A DNA stretch of 64,000 nt, taken from NCBI GenBank assembly GCA_019828595.1, contig JAHQRK010000018.1, forward strand, positions 310,001 through 374,000, read 5' to 3'. This document shows, in pieces, positions 20,962-28,637 of this stretch (its first letter is position 1; each line of letters starts with the position of its first letter). The DNA comes from Aphanomyces cochlioides (taxonomy: Eukaryota > Oomycota > Saprolegniomycetes > Saprolegniales > Verrucalvaceae). The notes under the pieces are model-generated. The model had not been told where the DNA came from. It saw only the letters and a program-made list of their open reading frames with translations, and did not search any database. The translations under genes were made by a program, and so were the position numbers.

Positions 20962-22704
20962 ATGAGCAATGTGCGAGCTAATGATCGGCGACTGTGTGGA
21001 TGATTGATGTGGGTCTTGTAGTTTGCGACCGCCGTGGCCGATGCCATGGAATCGATCAAGAAAAACACGGACGATTGGCAGAAGCGTATGCAAGCGCTTC
21101 AAGAGATTCAAAAGCAATTCAAATCACTCGAAAATACCACCACGACGGTTCCTGTCGACACATGGCGCGCACTTAAGCCTCTCAAAGACGTGATTCAAGA
21201 CTTGAGATCCCAGATTGTCAAAGAAGTTTGCACGACGCTGGCTGTCATGAGCTCGGTGGGCAGATTATGCGCGGTTGTGGCAATTACTGAGTCTTCGATA
21301 GATTACTCGGGACGCAATGGCACCGCTCGCGCGAGAATTACTGCCTGTCCTAGTCGAAGTCCGTGGTGGTGGAAATAAAGTGTGTGGTGCCTACTGCGGA
21401 GAATGCGTCGAAGTTCTAGTGACGAATATCGTGACGAAAGGTCCGACAGTGCGTTATTTCGTTGATGGAGTGGTCGAAAGCAAGAACAAAGTGATTCGCG
21501 CTTGTTGTATCACGGCGCTCACACTCGTCTTGGTGAATTGGAGCACAGTACTTGACAAGAGCGACGTGCAACAGATTGAAGTGGGTCTCAAGAGTGCACT
21601 GACCGATGCTAGTGCAACATGCCGAGACTTGTCACTCAAGTTTTTCCAGCGCTTCCAGCAAAAATTTTCCAAGCGAGCGCTCGCACTCGTAGCTTCAATG
21701 GATCTTAAAGTTCAGAGGCGATTGACGTCACTGCCTTTACTTGACGAGAGCTCAACTTCGAACGATTTGCCACCTCCTTTGACACACTCCAACGTTCTGC
21801 ATGGCCATCCAAGACATGTCGACTAAATTATTTCAACGTAGAGCAACTCGATCGATGAAAACTACGGTCAAGAAGACAAACAAGCCATCCTCACAGACTC
21901 TGACGGCTTCGACATTGGAGATCGCGTGTGCATTTCCGAGAAGGAATTGTTTGGTACCGTGCAGTACATCGGTAGGAACTCCAGCTGCTTGTTAGCAGCG
22001 GCCAGGTGAGCTCATGAATGCGTAGGCGACGTCGCTGGCTTTGCAGGTCCATGGGTTGGCATCCAGCTCGACGTGGCGCATGGCAAGAACGACGGCAGCA
22101 TCAAAGTACAATGCCAATCATAACGCCCCCACAAAATCACGGACAACTATCTTTGTAGGGTCATTATTACTTCCGCTGCAAGCCTCAGCATGGCGTGTTT
22201 GTTCGACCGAGTCAAGTAAGTATTTGACATGAGAAATGATTCCATGAAGCTCGTTTGGTAGATTTTCCTGACAAAGAAGCGGTACATCTTGTATGCTGAC
22301 GCTTGTTTTGATTGACGTGGTGGCGCAGTAACGTCTCATTTGATTTCGCCGATGACATGAATGGACCGATCAGCGAACATGACGGTGACGAAGAAGACGG
22401 TGTCAATGAAGCCGAGGCAGAAGACGACACGTTGCAAGAAGCCCAGCCGGAAGACCCGCCGCTGAAGAAATTGCTCGACTCCGTGCTGGATGCGCAGCGC
22501 GGGTACTTGGATTTCATGTTCCTCAACCTCAATGTTGAGATGGATCACTTGGATGTGTTTCAAAAGAGCGCGGAGATTGCATCGTCAGCCGATGCCGTGG
22601 CATATTGCGATCAAGTGCGCAACATTTGCCAAGAAAAGATCGACGCGACGAGTGCATTCATGGAGAAAATCATCGAAGCGCAACAACTCGCCATGGAGAC
22701 ATAG
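20962..22704 (+). CDS. TOG-like (CLASP-type) plus CAP-Gly microtubule-binding protein (8 exons)
   Basis: Exons 20962-20970, 21022-21255, 21302-21793, 21842-21971, 22026-22105, 22159-22215, 22262-22281 and 22329-22704 give 465 residues. Residues 4-235 are helical repeats with CLASP/TOG character (VPVDTWRALKPLKDVIQDL, LARELLPVLVEV, NKVIRACCITAL). Residues about 265-340 form a CAP-Gly domain: GDRVCISEKELFGTVQYIG, PWVGIQLD, GKNDGSIKGHYYF, CKPQHGVFVRPS. The tail is acidic and then helical. CAP-Gly binds EEY/F tails of tubulin and EB proteins, and TOG helices bind tubulin. Exon 7 is only 20 nt. Start alternatives are the ATG at 20962 (3-residue first exon) or an internal ATG in exon 2. Confidence 0.82.
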
Positions 22705-22717
22705 GGATTGCCTGTTG

Positions 22718-23871
22718 TTAAAAGAAGACTCGGTACCATCGATTCTTGGACGTAAAGAGCGCATGCTCGAGGAAGAGCGTGACGGTGAGCGCCATTCCGC
22801 ACATGAAGATGCAATGGAGGCGGTTCTCAGGGTTGAGCAAGCGTGGCATGGCATGCGTCAATGTCAAGAGAGCAGCTGACGTTGCAAAAGGCAGCATGCC
22901 TCCAAAGAGCCCTTCTAGAGCAAATTGTCGCTGGGATTGAGGGTGCATGAGCGCAAAACCTACGGGAAAACACTCGTCAGCAACACCCCAACAATATCAA
23001 TGGACCTGATCCTGAGAAGTAAAACAGCGGTGCGCCATGGATGATCGAGTAGAACGCGCCTACAAGTTGGGATTAGCCAGGCAAAGGATGGGCAAGACGA
23101 AGCACCAGAGAGGGAGAGATACATGACAAACAGACAGATTAAGAACCAAACACGCTTGGATTGGATCCACTGGAACCAGGCCTGCCAGTTTCCGTACAAT
23201 CGAGGGATTGCCACGAAAAGAAGATAAAAAGCAATGCCAAGAGTTAATATTGCTGGCATGCCGTCGACGTCAACTTTGCTTGGGGAGGCTGGTGCCTTCA
23301 TGGCTTCGACTGTCACGAGCAATCGAGAGACCCATTCGTTTTCAGTGGTTGAGCTGCGAGCCATCTTGGCATTATCAGCATGGATTGCCAAGTTACGACT
23401 CGGGCTCTTAGCTGGATATTGAGCCACGATGTGGAGATCTTTGTCAGGTAGAGGCGAAGGCAAGTTGTGCAGCTTTTGAAAGACTGCCCCGTCGAAATCG
23501 TCGTCCTCGGCTGTCGATGGAAAGAGCGGCACGGCAAAGAAACGAGTGTCTGGAGCGAGTCCATCGTGCATGAGACGATTTGCAGCTTGCTTGAATATTT
23601 GCATGGCATCGGGTGAAGTAGAGAGGAACACAATCACGTCTTCAGTTCGCGTTGAATTAAGAATGAAGCTCTGGTAGTCTTCAGCATGGGACGGATACAG
23701 CACTACCGGCAACACTATCACTTTTGATGAAGTGGCTGTGTCGGGTAAAACTTCTTCGGGCGTGTCATAGAAGTATTCTTGAATAAAGAGATCGTTATCT
23801 GGAGCAGTGGCGCCACAGAGGAAGAGAATCGCAAGGGCTGTCCACAGCACAAGCATCGTTATCGCTCGCAT
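22718..23871 (-). CDS. oligosaccharyltransferase subunit Ost3/Ost6 (TUSC3/MAGT1-like, 3 exons)
   Basis: Exons 23871-23106, 23059-23006 and 22959-22718 (two 46-nt introns) give 353 residues. A signal peptide (LVLWTALAILFLCGATA) leads into a lumenal thioredoxin-fold region of about 170 residues, then four transmembrane helices. The GAFYSIIHGAPLFYFSG segment after the second helix and MHPQSQRQFALEG are characteristic of Ost3/6, the subunit that holds acceptor proteins near the N-glycosylation enzyme in the ER. I do not see the CxxC redox motif typical of the lumenal domain, so oxidoreductase activity may be lost. Its stop lies 13 nt from the stop of the converging TOG/CAP-Gly gene. Confidence 0.9.
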
Positions 23872-23889
23872 CCTGCTTGATCGATTCTA

Positions 23890-23963
23890 TTTTATCCGGT
23901 ACAGCCGGATAATCGTACAATTTTCCGGTATAATGATTATTTATCCGGAATCACCCGGATATG
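23890..23963. promoter_or_regulatory. divergent promoter with five CCGG(A/T)-type motifs
   Basis: The 89-bp gap between the Ost3/6 and kinase ATGs contains TTATCCGG (23892), GCCGGATAA (23904), TTTTCCGGTATAA (23921), TTATCCGGAA (23941) and CCCGGATATG (23954). This is the densest occurrence of the motif in the window and leaves almost no room for other elements. Confidence 0.65.
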
Positions 23964-25112
23964 AAAATCGGAGGCGCAAAAATCCTTTTGCGCGGAAATC
24001 CACACTTGAAGATGGGCGAGTTCGACTCGGATGATGAGGAACACATGACGATTGGCGCGTACACAGTTCATGACGAGATTGGACGTGGGACATACGGCAT
24101 CGTGTACGAAGCGACACATAATCCGACGGGAAAGAAAGTTGCAATCAAGCGCCTGTTTTCGCGCCAAGATTCGAGCACCTCGGATGAAATTGCAATCATG
24201 CGCCAGCTAGAAGGCGTTCCACACATCCTCCAATTACAAGATGTGCTACAGCATGACTACCACCATGAAGTTGCAACGTTTCTCGTGACAGAATATATGG
24301 ACAGTGATTTGGAGACAGTGATTCGAGCGACTGAAGAAGTGCCACAACTTTCGATTGCACAGATCAAAAGTTTTCTGCGAATGGTTCTTGCCAGTCTTGA
24401 GAAGTGCCATTCTCGCCATATCATTCACCGCGATGTTAAGCCCAACAATATTCTGCTCGCGTCTAATGGAGCTGCAATGTTGTCAGATTTTGGAATGGCT
24501 GTAGCTGTCCCAGAACTTGCTCACCCAGACAAATCAACATGGAGCTTGAGCTTCCAGGTTGTCACGCGTGCATATCGGTCTCCGGAGCTCCTGTTTGGCC
24601 TGAAGCAATACGATACCTCAGTCGACATGTGGTCATTTGGCTGCGTGTTTGCTGAACTTTTGCTGCGTCGAGTATGGTTGGATGGAGCGTCCGATATCGA
24701 TCAACTCAACCTTATGTTTCGAGCATTAGGTACTCCTCAAGAGCAGGGATGGACGGTAAAGAAGCTCCAGATTTACGCCAACACCACCTCATGCTTGTAG
24801 GCGGTCAAGTCACTACCATTCTTTTTGGAGTTTGCGCCCACTTCCCCTCCGTCGCTCGCGTCACAGTTTCCGATGCTCAGTGAAGCAGGCGTTGATCTCC
24901 TCAGTCGCCTGTTTCGATTGGATCCTTCGGCTCGGATCACAGCGCAGGAAGCATTGGCCCATCCATTTTTCAAGGAGGAACCATTGGAATTGGACTCTGA
25001 GTTACTGCCAATGGTGGTTCCCCCCGAAAGGACTCGCAAGCGCCGTGCATCGTCGTCTCTCGAAGATGAACAAGGCGATGAAGTGCCAATGAAAGGTCGT
25101 CGATTGTTTTAG
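23961..25112 (+). CDS. CDK-like CMGC protein kinase (2 exons)
   Basis: Exons 23961-24755 and 24801-25112 (45-nt intron) give 368 residues. Visible kinase motifs are GRGTYGIVY (P-loop), VAIKR (catalytic Lys), HRDVKPNNIL (catalytic loop), DFGMAV, and RAYRSPELLFG in place of the usual RWYRAPELLFG. The insert and the LDPSARITAQEALAHPFF ending are of CDK type. The helix that contacts cyclin reads SSTSDEIAIMRQL, not PSTAIRE, so the family is closest to CDK7/CDK20-like kinases. The basic tail (RTRKRR) may be a nuclear signal. The start could be the ATG at 23961, which overlaps the promoter motif, or the ATG at 24012 (MGEFDSDDEE). It ends 4 nt from the converging SF-assemblin stop. Confidence 0.86.
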
Positions 25113-25116
25113 TCTG

Positions 25117-26033
25117 TTAGGCGTCTGTGCTGTTGATCAACTTGAGACTGTCTTGCAACTTGGCTGTGTATCTATTGAGAGCGTCGATGATTTCATCGTC
25201 CTCACGTTCTCGAGTCTGGGATTCCTGTACTAAGAGGTTCTGGATGGTGGCAATCTCTTGCTGCGCCACCAATTGGAACTTGTTGTCACCACGAAGTCTT
25301 GTCTTCGTGTACGTATCGAGAGACTCTTTCAGCTCTGTGGATTTGACCTCTCGGTCTCGTCGTTCCTTGGAGAATTGGTCAGCCACAAGTTGTTCATGGT
25401 CCGAAAGTCGTTTGAGGATTTCGGCTTCGCGATCTAGCCGCCTCTTTCGCTCCTCTTCGAAGGCTTCCATGAAATTGCTCAACTTGGACGTCAATTCTGT
25501 TGTCCGGGCTTCAATCACCTAGCACGGCGATGACGACAGCATCATGTGATGGATTCACCTCTGGGATGTGAACTTTTTCATACTCGAATTGGGTTTCAAG
25601 TGCTTGAATTTTGTCGGCTAGTGCTGCCAAGCGTGCGTCAACTTTGGCCATCCAGTCAGCCAAGAGCGCGTCGAACTTGTTGGTCATGGTCGCCACTGTG
25701 TCTTCGCACATTGCTTGGAGCGATTTGTTCATTTCGAATCGCCGCTTGATCTCGGCATTGAGTGCTTTTTCGAGACGTGTCATCTCAGCTCGCATTTCAG
25801 CGAGGCGGTGTTCATCACGTTCGCGGCGTTGCTGTCATGGCAAAATGTATAGAAGAGTCAATGTAGATTGGAAATACCCGTGTGCCAATGCGCATGTTGT
25901 CATCGAACGATGCAAACGCATTCATCATTTTATCGAGCTTGGTCTTGGTCTGAGTTGTTGCCAGGGAGCCCGGCGTTGGCTCATCGTCTTGGTTTGGTCG
26001 TCCATCTGACTGGTCATTGGATGTCTTTTCCAT
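25117..26033 (-). CDS. SF-assemblin / flagellar-root striated-fibre protein (3 exons)
   Basis: Exons 26033-25878, 25831-25559 and 25518-25117 (introns 46 and 40 nt) give 276 residues, close to the 270-300 usual for SF-assemblin. After a disordered N-terminal 40 residues (Ser/Thr/Gln-rich), the whole protein is one continuous coiled coil with regularly spaced short heptad groups (MRAEMTRLEKALNAEIKRR; ELTSKLSNFMEAFEEERKRR). SF-assemblins polymerise into the 2-nm filaments of striated basal-body roots. The neighbour across a 55-bp gap encodes a thioredoxin of flagellar type, which fits co-expression in zoospores. Confidence 0.85.
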
Positions 26034-26088
26034 TTTCGTTCGACGCGCGCCCTTTCACAAGTGAATCGTCGTCTTGGAAGTTTCAAAA
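26034..26088. promoter_or_regulatory. 55-bp bidirectional promoter between two flagellar-type genes
   Basis: Only 55 bp separate the ATG of the SF-assemblin gene (minus) from the ATG of the thioredoxin gene (plus). No CCGGAT palindrome or CCAAT array is present here. Both promoters must sit in this gap or within the coding regions. Confidence 0.5.
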
Positions 26089-26583
26089 ATGTCGATGGCC
26101 GTCGCGATTAAAGACTTGGATCAATGGACTCACGTCAAAGAAACCAACATGGAGAAGCTCATCGGTACGAACAGGTTGAGTTCTGGTCTTAAATGTATTT
26201 GCCGTTAGTGGTAGATGTCTACCAGGAGTGGTGCGGTCCGTGCCGCATCCTTGAGCCAACTTACAAGCGAATCAATGCTGACATTAGTGGCGCTGAGTCC
26301 CGTCTGCTCTTTGCATCTGTAAGGATATACCGACTACTGACCGGGTTTAATGCTACATAGGCTTGCGCAACACTGAAGATTGACAACATTTCAGACAACC
26401 AAAGCTGCAAGCCCCGCTTTGTACTCTTTCGAGTAGGGCAAACATAGGTCCCCAAGGGGCTCATTTGATGAGTAGGACAAGAAGGTCGTGGCAGATATCG
26501 TCGGAGTCAATGTTCCGACGCTTGAAGCCGCGGTAAAGCAGAATTTGCCCGCGAAAAAATCTGACGACGACGGTGACCCGTAG
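26089..26583 (+). CDS. thioredoxin-domain protein, outer-arm dynein LC3/LC5 or NME8-like (4 exons)
   Basis: Exons 26089-26164, 26209-26318, 26361-26432 and 26476-26583 (introns 44, 42 and 43 nt) give 121 residues, one thioredoxin fold. The active site WCGPC is intact (VVDVYQEWCGPCRILEPTY), followed by KPRFVLFRDKK, where the cis-Pro precedes the beta-strand. The alpha-2 region (NISDNQSCKP) resembles thioredoxins of dynein light chains and NME8/TXNDC6 more than cytosolic thioredoxin. The acidic tail ends SDDDGDP. Position beside SF-assemblin and the presence of a dynein heavy chain in the window support a flagellar role, but this is inference. Confidence 0.8.
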
Positions 26584-26625
26584 ACGAGATTGATAAAATT
26601 GAGAAATACATTCATGCATGGACAA

Positions 26626-27841
26626 TCAGTCGAAGCTCGAGTCGAGGGCTGGATCGTTCTCGAAAGAGGGCTCGGATTCAGTTGAACTACAATTGCCGTC
26701 GTTGTTTTGTGGTGATCTTGGTGCCGCGTCCATATGTGTGGCTTGATTCGAGGCAGCAAACTGTGGATGACCAAAAGGAAAATACACAAATGATGTTGTG
26801 GTTGGACGGGCTTCATTCGTGGATACAGGCCTGCGCAGTCCACATTTCAACATTCACCAAGTTCTGGCATCTACGTGGGAGGTTGCCAAACCACTTGTGG
26901 TGTGTGCGCTGTAGCGCCATCAATAACCACTGCGCCTTTACGGAACTTGCATCGCTTGCACAAATCTCTGTATGAAAAGTTCTACGACAGCCGTGAATGG
27001 GAGAGGTTGGCAATCAGTTTGGAGATTGAGCAAGTGCAGTACGTGATTTCCTACCACACGTCGTCAGGGATGAATTAGAAAGATAAAGACTGTACCGCAT
27101 CGACTGCATTTCCAATCGCCCTGGCCCGGAGCATGGGTTATGCGATGAAGTCAGTCCTTCATACCGGCCACCATATCGTATTTGCTTTGCGTTTCTTGGG
27201 CTTCGACGGTACAGGGCTTGCTTGAGAGATATTTGGACCATCAAGGGTGATTGCAGATATTTCATCAAGCAGCCAATCTAGTTGTGGGGGGTCTGATGTA
27301 TTTGATTGCTTGGTGGATGGCTTTTCTTCCCTATCTAAAGTGAAATCAAGTGCTCCTTGATATAATCGACTCGGTGGGAGGTTCGAATGGCAGTAGAGCG
27401 AAATACTTTCTTGTAAACTTCATGGGAAGCATCTTTGGACATGACGTCGTGTAGTGTGCCATTCCAAAATTCTCGGCATCTTGGTTGCTTGACATGATGA
27501 GCAACGTCGACTTTGCATCAATTTACTTGTTGGATCTCGTGGTTGAGCTCACACCATAACACATCGTCTCCGACCTCTTGGCATACTGTGGCTCGTACAG
27601 ATATCTTCCATGGAATACAATCTCAGGTTCAGGCTCTATGGCATTGTTTCCCAAGTCGATGACCTCGTCCGAACCCAAGCACCAGATCGAAGTCGGCCAA
27701 GTGTCACATTCAGCATGGGGAACCCCTAGTGTACTGCTCGACTAGGGATACAGAAATGAATTAGGCAACTGTGCCATCTGCGCAAGCATCAGCTCTGCCG
27801 TCATGCAGCACCTCGTTCAATGTACTTTCTGGCTTGTCCAT
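26626..27841 (-). CDS. RanBP2-type zinc-finger protein with an 8-nt microexon
   Basis: The 3-prime half is resolved: an exon ending KPKKRKANTIWWP at 27165, then 27120-27096 (25 nt), 27050-27043 (8 nt), 26981-26875 and 26830-26626, with introns of 44, 45, 61 and 44 nt. Splicing creates one RanBP2 finger, GDWKCSRCGNHNFSYRDLCK, continuing RCKFRKGA. Such fingers bind ssRNA or ubiquitin. The tail is Ser/Asp/Asn-rich. The 5-prime half (27841 to about 27165) has good coding segments (MDKPESTLNEVLHD; FWNGTLHDVMSKDASHEVYK; LDWLLDEISAITLDG) but more than one exon model fits, so the N-terminus is uncertain. It is divergent from the ITPase gene across a double CCGGAT palindrome. Confidence 0.7.
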
Positions 27842-27896
27842 GTTGTGACGTCCGAAGTGCAAGTTTGAAAATGAAGAAAGGCCAGATTTTGACAAG

Positions 27897-27918
27897 ATAT
27901 CCGGATAAATATCCGGAT
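27897..27918. promoter_or_regulatory. tandem ATATCCGGATAAATATCCGGAT motif in a divergent promoter
   Basis: Two complete ATATCCGGAT copies 12 bp apart lie between the RanBP2-finger gene (start 27841, minus) and the ITPase gene (start 28030, plus). Confidence 0.6.
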
Positions 27919-28029
27919 TTAAATTATAGTGAAGTATCAATCTAAATTTGATATAGAAAATATATCATAATTAGTCTCAAAAAGGATTTGATCCTTTCAT
28001 TGGCATAACACTTGGACTGGCGAGCAATC

Positions 28030-28611
28030 ATGGCAAAGCGCGTTGTGACGTTCGTGACTGGCAATAAGAAGAAGCTGGAAGAAGTAGTTGCTATCCTTGG
28101 AAGTGATTTCCCCTTTGAAGTGCGCAATGTATCATTAGATCTTCCTGAGCTACAGGGTGAGCCCGAATACGTCTCGGCTGAGAAGTGCCGACTTGCGGCT
28201 GCTCAAGTAAAGGGACCCGTGTTGATCGAGGACACGTCGCTCTGTTTCAACGCTCTTGGAGGACTTCCTGGTGTCTACATCAAGTGGTTCCTTGAGAAAA
28301 CGGGTCATGCAGGGTTGAACAACTTGCTCGCTGCGTATCCTGACAAGTCGGCCTACGCACAGTGCATCTTTGCGTTCCAGGATGTTCAAAATGGCACAGC
28401 CATCGGTGAACCTGTTCTCTTCGTCGGACGCACCCACGGAACAATTGTACCAGCTCGAGGCAGCACGGACTTTGGCTGGGACGCGGTGTTTCAACCTGAT
28501 GGGTTTGACCAAACGTTTGGCGAGATGGACAAAGCAGTCAAGAACACGATCTCCCACCGGTACCGCAGCTTGGAAAAGTTGCGCGAGTACGCTAAAACAT
28601 ACACCTCGTAA
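28030..28611 (+). CDS. ITPA: inosine triphosphate pyrophosphatase (HAM1/ITPA family)
   Basis: This is an intronless protein of 193 residues, the normal ITPase length. Motifs: [15 protein letters not shown] (phosphate-binding N-terminus), [20 protein letters not shown] (the active-site EDT/GxPGxY block), [20 protein letters not shown] and the [11 protein letters not shown] loop, then [13 protein letters not shown] at the C-terminus. The enzyme hydrolyses ITP, dITP and XTP to monophosphates and so cleans the nucleotide pool. The start at 28030 is chosen because homologues begin just before VVTFVTGN; an in-frame ATG at 28012 would add six residues. The next gene starts only 26 nt after its stop, on the same strand. 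Confidence 0.95.
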   Translation: MAKRVVTFVTGNKKKLEEVVAILGSDFPFEVRNVSLDLPELQGEPEYVSAEKCRLAAAQVKGPVLIEDTSLCFNALGGLPGVYIKWFLEKTGHAGLNNLLAAYPDKSAYAQCIFAFQDVQNGTAIGEPVLFVGRTHGTIVPARGSTDFGWDAVFQPDGFDQTFGEMDKAVKNTISHRYRSLEKLREYAKTYTS

Positions 28612-28637
28612 CTTGTAACTAATTGAAACGGTTTTCC

